Shown here piece after piece: positions 16,851 to 24,032 of a stretch of DNA of 39,186 nt (the stretch's first letter is position 1; each line of letters starts with the position of its first letter). The notes below the pieces were generated by a model, which did not search any database, was not told the origin of the DNA, and saw only the letters and a list, made by a program, of their open reading frames with translations. This DNA is from Planctomycetota bacterium (GTDB lineage Bacteria; Planctomycetota; Phycisphaerae; WQYP01), in the NCBI GenBank assembly GCA_021808105.1, contig JAKBCC010000024.1, positions 1 through 39,186 of the forward strand, read 5' to 3'. Position numbers and translations under genes: made by a program.

Positions 16851-17621
16851 TTACGCTCTAACGCGGCGGGGCACGCTTTTCTTGCCGCATTGCAACAAGA
16901 ATGATCCAAAACATAATAAGGACCATACAGCGGGTTCCGGCACGGCAAGCGTGTCGCCATACACGCTCAATCCCGGCCCGCTTTGTGCCAGAAAGGTGTT
17001 GCCGGTGCCCAGTTGCAAATTCTGAACATAGTAAACGCCCAGGCCCTGGTACCCGGATATATTTATATGACTCAATGACAGGCCGTTGAAATTCGTGGCC
17101 GGTGCGCCGCTGCCCGTCAGCGGCTCGCCATAAATTAATCCGTCCTGCGCGGCACCGGTCGCGGTAATGCCGTTGAAGCTGATATTTTTCCACAGCGGTG
17201 TGGTTCTGTCGATGGTTGCGGCGGTGACGACCGTGGGGTCGGTGGGAAAATTATCGCTGCCGTGTTCATAAAAACTGGTGATGGCCAGCGGCATGGCGAC
17301 ATTGGTCATGGTGATATTGCTGTAGCTGACATTTTGCACCAAGCCGCCATAATTAGCGCCAGCCTTTAACCGCAATCCATTGCTCGTATCGTTAAAGGTC
17401 ACATTGCTGACGGTCATGCCATTGAGGCCGTCACCAACCGCACCATAATTGGTGACGTTAAATACGGCAGAAGGGATCACTGGCAGCGGTGGATCGGCAC
17501 AAGCGAAATTTGCGGCTGGCAGGGCGGCCGCCGTAAATACTGCGGAAAAAGCGATGATCCGAGGATTGGCCATCCTGCGGTGCAAGCAGACCATCAGCGC
17601 TATTTTATCGGCATTTAGCAT
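16851..17621 (-). CDS. Polygalacturonase-like (GH28) PEP-CTERM protein lacking the catalytic core
   Basis: The mature part opens with FNVTNYGAVGDG, the usual first strand of GH28/pectate-lyase-like beta-helices, then jumps directly to NGMTVSNVTFNDTSNGLRLK and NVSYSNITMTNV, which belong to the C-terminal half of GH28 enzymes. The central block that should hold NTDG, the catalytic Asp pair and GHG is absent. The basic residue of the RIK motif is kept as RLK. The N-terminal hydrophobic signal and the C-terminal PEP-CTERM segment (AVPEPAVWSLLCFGSFLLQ) are intact and the frame is unbroken, so this is an in-frame internal loss, not a random wreck. A GTG at 17663 opens the frame; GGAGG is 8 nt from ATG 17621, chosen here (17627 is possible). 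An operator-like palindrome lies about 100 nt upstream. Hydrolase activity is unlikely. Confidence 0.8.
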   Translation of the reverse strand: MLNADKIALMVCLHRRMANPRIIAFSAVFTAAALPAANFACADPPLPVIPSAVFNVTNYGAVGDGLNGMTVSNVTFNDTSNGLRLKAGANYGGLVQNVSYSNITMTNVAMPLAITSFYEHGSDNFPTDPTVVTAATIDRTTPLWKNISFNGITATGAAQDGLIYGEPLTGSGAPATNFNGLSLSHINISGYQGLGVYYVQNLQLGTGNTFLAQSGPGLSVYGDTLAVPEPAVWSLLCFGSFLLQCGKKSVPRRVRA

Positions 17622-17719
17622 CACCATTTCCTCCAGATAAGATCCTTTAAGGAAAATGTACACGATGACAGCGCAAGGTGCAAGAATAAATTATGCAAAT
17701 TTTATTGAAATACCGTATT

Positions 17720-17729
17720 TGTGCGCACA
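17720..17729. promoter_or_regulatory. Palindromic operator candidate (TGTGCGCACA), site 3
   Basis: TGTGCGCACA is a perfect 10-bp palindrome, identical in its core to site 1 at 4044-4057. It is about 100 nt upstream of the polygalacturonase-like gene (minus strand) and 167 nt upstream of the SGNH hydrolase gene (plus). Confidence 0.5.
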
Positions 17730-17834
17730 GTTTTATAGCCTCGGATCGCAGGCTCGCCAAATGAACGCAGGAGTTTCGCCAGCGGCATTTCGCCGTTAAC
17801 ATAGCTGCATCGCCGAAAATTTCGGCCCAATAGC

Positions 17835-17880
17835 CTGTACGAGTAATGGCCGGGATTGCGATCACTCAGACAGGCTCCTA
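17835..17880 (+). repeat. Palindromic repeat R2, copy 3
   Basis: CGAGTAATGGCCGGGATTGCG is enclosed by an outer stem CCTGT/ACAGG, giving an imperfect hairpin, and ends in GACAGGCTCC. The same block with GACAGGCTCC is at 35411-35453; the motif also heads the composite repeats at 4079 and 8130. It ends just before the SGNH hydrolase start. Confidence 0.65.
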
Positions 17881-17895
17881 CTGGATACGCTGCCC

Positions 17896-18561
17896 ATGCG
17901 AATACTTCTCTATGGCGATTCAATGACTGAATACCTGCATCGGCCCCCGCGCATGCTCACCGATGCGTTACAGGCCCTGCAGCCGGAAAAGTCTTATGAG
18001 ATTTCCAACTGGGCTGTCGGCGGCACCCGGGCGGAATTGGTTTTGTATCGCCTGTTGTATGAATTCTGGCATGGAAGAGCGCGTATGTTGCCTTTAACAC
18101 AAAGCCGGCCCGATGTCCTGGTTATCGAAGCCTGTGCGTTTAACAATGCCAATGATCAGCAGGATGGGATCAACAATTTTAAGCATATCTGGGACCAGAT
18201 TATTAAGGCGTGCCGGGAACACGCCCCTCAAGCGCGGCTGATCACTTATTTGACCATCGGCAGTTCACCGACGGTTCCTGACGAACGGGCTAATCGCCTG
18301 TTCTTCCATGCGTTACCGGAAGTTTTTGCCCTGCGCCATAAGTGGCGGGAAATATATCAGGACGCCTTTGAGCAATGGGCAACAGAAGCGGCAGTAGAAT
18401 GCGTTAATGTGCGAAATGAAGTCCAGCGGCAGGAAGCTCTCGGCGTGCCGCGCCAACACTGGATATCCGCGGACGGCGTGCATCCAAACGCGGCGGGTGT
18501 AGAATTAATATCGCAGAAACTTGCCGCAGCGATTGTGGGTTCTGGAGAAATCATGCCATGA
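17896..18561 (+). CDS. SGNH/GDSL-type hydrolase
   Basis: This 221-residue protein has block I YGDSMT (nucleophile Ser9), a GG pair at 42-43 forming part of the oxyanion hole, a block III-like EACAFNNAN near residue 79 and the block V DGVHPN (193-198) with catalytic Asp193 and His196. SGNH enzymes are esterases, acyltransferases or deacetylases; in polysaccharide-using bacteria many remove acetyl groups from glycans. There is no signal peptide, so it should act in the cytoplasm, and the substrate is unknown. It overlaps the next gene by 4 nt (ATGA), so they are translationally coupled. It is divergent from the polygalacturonase-like gene, and the region between holds an operator-like palindrome and an R2 repeat. 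Confidence 0.85.
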   Translation: MRILLYGDSMTEYLHRPPRMLTDALQALQPEKSYEISNWAVGGTRAELVLYRLLYEFWHGRARMLPLTQSRPDVLVIEACAFNNANDQQDGINNFKHIWDQIIKACREHAPQARLITYLTIGSSPTVPDERANRLFFHALPEVFALRHKWREIYQDAFEQWATEAAVECVNVRNEVQRQEALGVPRQHWISADGVHPNAAGVELISQKLAAAIVGSGEIMP

Positions 18562-19085
18562 GTCAAAACGTATCTGACCAGTCACCCGCTGCTGCGAAAG
18601 AAAAGCCGCACCACCGCAATCGGATTTTATTGACCATTGCGTTGTTCAAATTTTTCAAAGCAGCGGCGATGATCACGGCGGGCATTCTGGCCCTTACATT
18701 TCGCCATGCCAATTTGACCCTTATCGCGGTTCGCTGGGTGAGCAAATTCCGCCTGGACCCTCACAACAAATATGTGGACTGGGTGATAGATCATACCAGA
18801 TTGGTTCACGCCAAACAGTTGGAAATGCTGGCCGCTGGAACATTTATTTATGCCCTGTTGTTTTTAGTGGAAGGCATCGGCCTGTATCGGGAAAAAGTCT
18901 GGGGCGAATATCTGGTGATTGTGGAAGTATGTCTGCTGATGCCGCTGGAAATTATCGAAATTTGCGCCAAACCCGACCTGCTTCGCTTCAGCCTGCTGAT
19001 CGCCAATATCTTCATTCTGGTATATCTGATTTACCTGCGGATCAAAAACGCCAGGGAAAAACGGCACCAAAAACAGGCCGCCTGA
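18558..19085 (+). CDS. DUF2127-family membrane protein
   Basis: The 175-residue product has an N-terminal polar, basic segment, then four hydrophobic helices (about 31-48, 92-110, 118-136, 144-160). The pattern KFFKAAAMITAGILAL, HAKQLEMLAAGTFIYALLF, WGEYLVIVEVCLLMPLEIIE is characteristic of DUF2127 proteins, whose function is unknown. Its start overlaps the stop of the SGNH hydrolase gene by ATGA, so the two are coupled; whether they act together is not known. A tandem R1 repeat follows directly, with no T-run terminator. Confidence 0.82.
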   Translation: MSQNVSDQSPAAAKEKPHHRNRILLTIALFKFFKAAAMITAGILALTFRHANLTLIAVRWVSKFRLDPHNKYVDWVIDHTRLVHAKQLEMLAAGTFIYALLFLVEGIGLYREKVWGEYLVIVEVCLLMPLEIIEICAKPDLLRFSLLIANIFILVYLIYLRIKNAREKRHQKQAA

Positions 19086-19089
19086 CGCC

Positions 19090-19246
19090 CAGCTGCCGCC
19101 AGCCAAACACCGAGTTATCACCAGAGTGTTCCATGACGGGATGCTCACCCAGAGCACCGGATGGTAATCCGGTGGTTGATCCAGTGCCGCGAACCAACCA
19201 CCGGGTTATCACCACGGTGCTCCATGACGCGACGACGCTCCGATAG
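19090..19246 (-). repeat. Palindromic repeat R1, copy c (tandem, minus orientation)
   Basis: The 10-bp stem CCGGTGGTTG (19169-19178) / CAACCACCGG (19195-19204) is present, with GGTTATCACCACGGTGCTCC to its right and a diverged tandem half to its left (AACACCGAGTTATCACCAGAGTGTTCC, 19105-19131). It fills the whole gap after the DUF2127 gene. Confidence 0.7.
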
Positions 19247-19254
19247 GCCAAAAC

Positions 19255-19384
19255 TCACGCCCTCGCGACCCGACGCTTACGCAAAAATCTCCCTAAACGA
19301 CCCCCGGCGGACCCAATTAAAAATATAAGTGCGGCGAATCCCCACCAAAAGAGAACCCCTCTGATATTTAACGGAAGGGTCCCG
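19255..19384 (-). pseudogene. Out-of-frame C-terminal membrane anchor of the beta-propeller gene
   Basis: Shifting one base at the propeller gene's stop continues the protein through LPLNIRGVLFWWGFAALIFL and ends in GRFLRKRRVARA: one hydrophobic helix plus a basic tail, the layout of a C-terminal anchor. There is no start codon of its own. It is either a sequencing or assembly indel, a real frameshift mutation, or a programmed frameshift; chance translation is possible. Confidence 0.4.
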
Positions 19385-20614
19385 TCACCGGTCGGAAGGG
19401 AGCCGCCACAGACGCGTACCAAGCTCTCCGCCGGTGATCGCGGCCTTGCCGTCGGGCGAAACAGCGATAGACGTACAGCCGCCCGATATTCGGTGTGAGC
19501 GCCACGACATCTTACCCGTTGAGATATCCACTGCGGCGAAATAGCCGGGCAAATCTGGCTCAAATACATCGATCGCGACAATGACCTGCCGGGGATTGGC
19601 ACCAGGCGTAAGCCCAATGACCGTAGAGGGCGGTTGTTGTGGGCGTAGCAGCACTCGACGCAGGAGCATACCCGTCCTTGCGTTGCATACGTAGATCGAG
19701 GGCCGCCCCAGCCCGCACATCGTGAACACAATCTGGTTTTCGGATGGGATGTAGCACATGGCGTCGGGGGGGCCGATGGACCAGTTGGCCTGCAGGCGCA
19801 CGGAGGATTTTGGTGCGGGCTGCAGCGCCGGCTTGCGCCCGGTGAGACGGGCAATCCACAAACGGCGGTCGGTGCCAAGAACGGCGAGCCGGTGCGACCC
19901 GAGGTATACGATGGCCATGGGCTGCCAGCCCGGTCGCCCCGGAGGTGCCTTCAGCTTTTGCTCCAATGCCCCGCTCCGGACGTCCCGGATATAAATGTAG
20001 CCAAGGCTCCGGGCGGCCGAATAGCCAATGGCAAGATGGCGTGCGTGAGGGGAAAATGCGGGCAGTACTCCGGATGTGCCAATCGGATTCGGCAAGATGC
20101 TTACGACGTTATGCTTGACGAGGCTCCACAGGCAAACCGATCCAGCACCATCCCCGGACCGCACCTCGACTGCGAGAACACGCCCGTTGGCCGCAATGGC
20201 GCTGCGGGCATGGATCCCCCCGGCAATCGTCCAACCCCGTGGGACTACCAGACGCCCAGGATGCTCCACGGGACTAAGTTCGGAGCCTTCGTCAGCGGTG
20301 AGATGCGGAATACGGCTTACACGGCCGCCGATCATGCCCATTTCTGATTTCACTATCCGGTCGAATCGATCCAGCGGTGGCCCACTTATAACCCCCGCGA
20401 CCTCCGGCCCCGTATGCAGCAGGATTATCGCAGATGAGTTCGAGGCGAAGCCTACCGCCTCCGCCGGCCGCTGATTCTTGCGCCACCACGAATAGACCAA
20501 TTTCGGCTGGCCAGCCACCGCTCGCCCAGAGGCCCCGGCGGCGGCTCGGATATATGGCAACATAATCGCCAGAGCAAATATGAAGCCCAACTTGTGATTT
20601 ATAACGCGATTCAT
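19385..20614 (-). CDS. Secreted beta-propeller (WD40-like) protein
   Basis: The 409-residue protein has a signal peptide (KLGFIFALAIMLPYIRAAAG) and a series of WD40/PQQ-like blades, visible as FSPHARHLAIGYS, YIYIRDVRSGALEQKL, IYVCNARTGMLLRRV and IAVSPDGKAAITGGELGTRLWRLP. Such propellers are binding platforms; no enzyme motif was seen. It ends at LWRLPSDR, exactly the end of a blade. In the next frame immediately after (19255-19384) lies a plausible membrane anchor followed by basic residues, so the native gene may carry a 1-base frameshift just before its end. The gene is flanked by the R1 repeat and the toxin-antitoxin remnants. The start ATG 20614 has no strong ribosome site. Confidence 0.75.
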   Translation of the reverse strand: MNRVINHKLGFIFALAIMLPYIRAAAGASGRAVAGQPKLVYSWWRKNQRPAEAVGFASNSSAIILLHTGPEVAGVISGPPLDRFDRIVKSEMGMIGGRVSRIPHLTADEGSELSPVEHPGRLVVPRGWTIAGGIHARSAIAANGRVLAVEVRSGDGAGSVCLWSLVKHNVVSILPNPIGTSGVLPAFSPHARHLAIGYSAARSLGYIYIRDVRSGALEQKLKAPPGRPGWQPMAIVYLGSHRLAVLGTDRRLWIARLTGRKPALQPAPKSSVRLQANWSIGPPDAMCYIPSENQIVFTMCGLGRPSIYVCNARTGMLLRRVLLRPQQPPSTVIGLTPGANPRQVIVAIDVFEPDLPGYFAAVDISTGKMSWRSHRISGGCTSIAVSPDGKAAITGGELGTRLWRLPSDR

Positions 20615-20807
20615 TTTTCGTCACTCCAAGCCCGATATCAGCAGCACAAATCAGCGCCTTCCCAATGCATTTCCACCACCACCCATCATTTCCGCACCGG
20701 CTTGGCGAATTGACGGATGTCACCTTTTCAGCGCCCGGAAAGTAAGTCTGCGACATCCGACAACAGCGCAAATCAGGTTGGAATCGAAATGTTATTCCTT
20801 GATGCCT

Positions 20808-20952
20808 CCAAAGCCAGTGGATTTGGACACTCGTGGACAGTCGATGCCGTCCAGCGGCCGCCTGTTGCAGCACATGCTCCCACGGCATCGGCGGCGGATT
20901 CACCTTCAAAAAAGGCGATCAGCGCCCAACCATCCAGCACTTTGGCGGCCAT
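20808..20952 (-). pseudogene. Decayed PIN-domain toxin (vapC-like) remnant
   Basis: The ATG at 20952 starts MAAKVLDGWALIAFFEGES, a typical VapC N-terminus with the first catalytic Asp in VLDGWAL. After about 25 codons a one-base insertion shifts the frame: continuing in the other frame gives EHVLQQAAAGRHRL, the expected next helix, and then jumps to VQIHWL, which resembles the last residues of these toxins. The central part with the other acidic residues is missing. It starts 1 nt after the stop of the AbrB-like antitoxin fragment. Clearly non-functional. The region 20615-20807 upstream of it shows nothing else. Confidence 0.6.
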
Positions 20953-20953
20953 G

Positions 20954-21148
20954 TCAGAGTCGCCTTTCCCGCCGGCGCTCTTCCCTCATCGCTTTTAACA
21001 CACCCTTACCCTTTAATGAGCCGCGCAGACTCTTAATGTAGGCGCGGGTGACGGGTTTAAGCAGGATACCCTCCGGCGTGACCACGACGGCCGCTTTCGT
21101 GCCTTTTTCAATCGCCAACTCCCGGCGGATGCGGCCGTAGATTTTCAC
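20954..21148 (-). pseudogene. Truncated AbrB/MazE-type antitoxin
   Basis: The 64 residues contain IRRELAIEKGTKAAVVVTPEG and LLKPVTRAYIKSLRGSLKGKG, which match AbrB-type (VapB) antitoxins. The first strand with the usual KGRIxIP segment is missing: the sequence begins VKIYGRIRREL. The GTG at 21148 overlaps the stop of the upstream PIN toxin as GTGA. It therefore looks as if the 5' end of a second toxin-antitoxin locus was lost when it was joined to the end of the first. The frame remains open upstream to 21220, but that part translates the toxin gene in a shifted frame. Whether this stub is expressed is unknown. Confidence 0.6.
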
Positions 21149-21543
21149 ACCAACTGGACCCTGATTTCGTTGCACCGTGCCATTTCTCGATCCCCGGTCA
21201 AAATCAAATCCATACCGCATTCCATGGCCGTGGCCACGTGAATCGCATCGGGCGTTTTGAGTCCATACCGCACCCTTAAATCCGTAGCCAATTCGATCAC
21301 CGAGGCCCCAACGTCAGCGACCTGCAAGGACCGCCGCATAAAAAACTCCTCATACTGCGCCATCAGGGCGGATTGGCCCTCGCGCAGCGGACGAACTCGA
21401 CATTCCAGACGGGACAGACGGGAGGTTGTGACAGCCCCACCGCTGCTCTCGGCCTGCGTCACCCATGCAAGTACCGCCTTTCGCAAATCGCCAGGGCCTT
21501 CCATGCCGTAGATAATCGCACTGGCGTCGAGATATAGATTCAT
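21145..21543 (-). CDS. PIN-domain toxin (VapC-like ribonuclease)
   Basis: VapC toxins cleave tRNA or rRNA when freed from their antitoxin. The 132-residue protein starts MNLYLDASAIIYGMEG (first catalytic Asp), has an internal Glu in RLSRLECRV, TPDAIHVATA (third acidic residue) and LILTGDREM (fourth). All expected acidic residues of the PIN active site are visible, so it looks intact. The ATG at 21543 overlaps the antitoxin stop as ATGA. The frame is open five codons further upstream, but the coupled start is clearly preferred. Its 3' end overlaps the truncated AbrB-like gene. Confidence 0.85.
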   Translation of the reverse strand: MNLYLDASAIIYGMEGPGDLRKAVLAWVTQAESSGGAVTTSRLSRLECRVRPLREGQSALMAQYEEFFMRRSLQVADVGASVIELATDLRVRYGLKTPDAIHVATAMECGMDLILTGDREMARCNEIRVQLV

Positions 21544-21779
21544 GTACCTTTCTCCCACCCCTCGCGTTCCGACGCAAGCTGCCGATCAATGTCTTCGCGG
21601 GAGCGTGAGCCCAGGGGAAGGCCGCCAAGAAATGCCGCCAGACTGCCGTTCTTAGTCTGTGCCGCAGATTGCGAGTCAATAATTACCTCGACTTGGGCCC
21701 CCAAGCCAGATACCGGTTCATCCAGCTCCACCTGACGAGGGCCAACCAAACGGCCTGCAATGACAATAGCGTTGCGCAT
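21540..21779 (-). CDS. Antitoxin of the PIN-domain toxin
   Basis: This 79-residue protein begins MRNAIVIAGRLVGPRQVELD and has a C-terminal GSLAAFLGGLPLGSRSRE segment followed by DIDRQLASEREGW, a pattern seen in small antitoxins that neutralise PIN toxins by inserting the C-terminus in the active site. The N-terminal part is mostly beta and should bind DNA or dimerise. ATG 21779 has GAGG about 10 nt upstream; an in-frame TTG at 21797 is rejected. The toxin start overlaps the stop as ATGA. It is not the AbrB-type antitoxin seen downstream. Confidence 0.78.
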   Translation of the reverse strand: MRNAIVIAGRLVGPRQVELDEPVSGLGAQVEVIIDSQSAAQTKNGSLAAFLGGLPLGSRSREDIDRQLASEREGWEKGT

Positions 21780-21869
21780 GGGCGTGATCCTCAACAAACG
21801 ACACAGTCATTATACCACATACCGCAGTGTGAGAACGGAAGGGATGGCCGCCATATTGGAACTTCCCGG

Positions 21870-21970
21870 GAAGGTGGCAATATTCCGGGCGGGGGCAAAG
21901 ATGCGTTGTTGGGCCCCGGGACAATTGGGTACGCTCCACCGCCGGCAGAGCCGGCGGCTTTGTGATTTTT
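21870..21970 (+). repeat. Dispersed repeat R3, copy 4
   Basis: It contains GGTGGCAATATTCCGGGC, then the perfect 8-bp hairpin CCGCCGGC-AGA-GCCGGCGG (21939-21957) and GGCTTTGTGA. The order of the two blocks is reversed relative to copies at 8053 and 2728. Confidence 0.65.
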
Positions 21971-22019
21971 CATTAGAACCGGAACTCAGCATCCCGCATC
22001 CAGCAAAATAGCAGCGCAG

Positions 22020-22130
22020 CGCTTCAAAACCTTCTAACTCCTAACTCCTAGCTCCTGCGTTCTGTGGCTGTCCCCTGTCCCCTGTAACCCGTAACCTAAA
22101 CTGGCTCCTAACTAACTTCTAACTTCTTTG
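22020..22130. repeat. Low-complexity word-like intergenic sequence
   Basis: The words CTAACTCC, CTAACTTC and CCCCTGT recur: CTTCTAACTCCTAACTCC, CCCCTGTCCCCTGT, GTAACCCGTAACC, then ACTAACTTCTAACTTC. It lies between the phoH-family gene stop and the R3 repeat. No known regulatory structure. Confidence 0.6.
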
Positions 22131-22135
22131 CCTAC

Positions 22136-23488
22136 TCACAATTCCTTCACGATTAAACTCGCCAGGTTGCTGCGTTCGGGGCGGTCCAGCGTCACGTGGC
22201 CGACAAGTTCGGAATGTTTGAGTTTCTCAATGGTAAATGAAAGCCCGTTGGAACTGGCGTCCAGATAAGGGTTATCAATTTGTTCGGCATCGCCGGTGAG
22301 AACAATTTTAGTGCCTTCGCCGACGCGGCTGATAATGGTTTTAATTTCGTGGGGCGTCAGATTTTGCGCCTCATCCACGATCATAAACTGATGCGGAATG
22401 CTGCGGCCGCGAATGTAAGTCAGGGCTTCGAGCACCACTTTGCCGCTTTCGATCAACGCCTTGAGCTTGGCTTCCACATTGGCGGATTCCGCGCTGTGCA
22501 CGCGGCGATCCTGCAGGAGAAATTCCAGGTTATCAAAAATGGGCTGCATCCAGGCGGCGAGTTTTTCATCTTTGGTGCCGGGGAGAAAGCCAATATCCCG
22601 CCCCATCGGCATAATGGGCCGGGCGACCAATAACCGTTCATACCGCTGCTCATTAAAGCACTTGGTCATGCCAGCGGCCAATGCCAGAAGGGTTTTTCCG
22701 GTTCCCGCGGTGCCCATGAGCGTGACCATCTGTACGTCATCATCCAGCAGCAGGTCCAGGGCCATGGTCTGCTGAACATTGCGCTGGAGAATACCGAAAC
22801 AGGCTTTTTTTGCCCGCATCAGCGGCAAAACCGCCTGAAATGAACTGACATAACGCGCCAGGCCGGTCTGATGTTCATCCGCGGTATTACGAAAGAGCAC
22901 AAATTCATTGGCAAACAGCGGCGGATCAAGCTTGGCCAGCACGGGGTCCTGTAGAGAGATTTTCTTTTCCGCGTAGAGCCGGTCAATGACTGCCCCGGGA
23001 ACTTTTAATTCGCGATAGCCGGCGTAAAGCGTTTCGGAATCGACCTTTTGTGATTCAAAATCCGCAGTGTTAATTCCCAGCGCGTCGGACTTGATACGGG
23101 CATTGATATCTTTGCTGATAAACGTAACGGGTTTGCCCTGTTCCTTAAGATGGTACGCTACCGCGATAATCCGATTATCCGGCACGGCCGAGTTCAGGCC
23201 GGGGACGGGGTGCTGCTCCATGGCTACGCGGATGCAGCCGTTGTGGCCATTCCATTTAACGCCCTGCGCCAAGTGACCGCGCTCGCGAAGTTGATCCAAG
23301 TGGCGGATGACCATACGCGAGTTGCGGCCCACATCATTGGTGTCTTTCTTGAACTTATCCAGCTCTTCCAGCACATCAAAGGGAATGACGACTTCATTAT
23401 CGGCAAAGGAAAATAACGCGTTGGGATTATGCAACAACGCACTGGTATCTAAAACAAAATATTTTACCGCTGCTTTGGCATTGACCAT
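22136..23488 (-). CDS. PIN domain plus PhoH ATPase (YlaK/PhoH2-type)
   Basis: These proteins couple an N-terminal PIN ribonuclease to a C-terminal PhoH P-loop ATPase and are thought to unwind and cleave RNA. In the 450-residue product the PIN domain (about 8-135) has FVLDTSAL (Asp14), EELDKF, PDNRIIA (Asp104) and KDIN (Asp127). The ATPase has Walker A GTAGTGKT (259-266), Walker B FMIVDEAQN (368-376) and TGDAEQID. Length and order match YlaK/PhoH2. In other bacteria PhoH2 is preceded by its own antitoxin-like gene; none is visible here. The upstream gap (23489-24032) holds its promoter. Confidence 0.93.
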   Translation of the reverse strand: MVNAKAAVKYFVLDTSALLHNPNALFSFADNEVVIPFDVLEELDKFKKDTNDVGRNSRMVIRHLDQLRERGHLAQGVKWNGHNGCIRVAMEQHPVPGLNSAVPDNRIIAVAYHLKEQGKPVTFISKDINARIKSDALGINTADFESQKVDSETLYAGYRELKVPGAVIDRLYAEKKISLQDPVLAKLDPPLFANEFVLFRNTADEHQTGLARYVSSFQAVLPLMRAKKACFGILQRNVQQTMALDLLLDDDVQMVTLMGTAGTGKTLLALAAGMTKCFNEQRYERLLVARPIMPMGRDIGFLPGTKDEKLAAWMQPIFDNLEFLLQDRRVHSAESANVEAKLKALIESGKVVLEALTYIRGRSIPHQFMIVDEAQNLTPHEIKTIISRVGEGTKIVLTGDAEQIDNPYLDASSNGLSFTIEKLKHSELVGHVTLDRPERSNLASLIVKEL

Positions 23489-24032
23489 AGATTCTATTGC
23501 TCCGCTACCTGAAACTCACCCGATACACCGGCGGCCAAGCGCTCGCCCTGTAACAGTTTATGTCTGACAATTCTAGCAGTGCGCGGTTCGCTTGGCGCTA
23601 CATTGCCAAAGATTCTTACGAGATTTTATTCTTTTACCCGTTCACGGGGGGGCTACCGGGCTCCGGCCCGATAGAACAGGTGAATTTAGAGAGTTGATCA
23701 GGAGATCGAATTAGGCCGGTGCATGCGGGCGGCGGTCGCCGAAGCACAAAGCCCCTGCTGCAGCCTGTTATCTGCTTTCTGATCTCAAGCCCCGATCGCG
23801 CGAATTTGAGATTTCAAATTTGAGATTTTTGTAAAGCCCGGCATCTATCCGCGTAATCCGCGAAATCCGCGGTTTTTTTACAGCCTGTTTTGGACCGCGT
23901 ACTTCGTGCCGGAATTTTAGAGCAGGCCCATCCCAAACAATACCTCTCCCTGCCGCCCGATGCGGTAAAGGTCGAGCTGGTGCGAGCTTTATGGATTGTC
24001 TAATTATGTCGGGTGGGATAATCTTGGCGGCC
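23489..24032. other. Divergent intergenic region with low-complexity tract and protein-like fragment
   Basis: This gap lies between the divergent PhoH-family and tsaB genes. It contains a word-like tract (23806-23875): TTTGAGATTTCAAATTTGAG, then three close copies of AATCCGCG. After this, on the plus strand, 23892-24002 translates to a 36-residue stretch (LDRVLRAGILEQAHP ... VELVRALWIV, stop) that reads like the C-terminus of a protein but has no start or upstream gene. The rest shows nothing recognisable. Confidence 0.45.
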
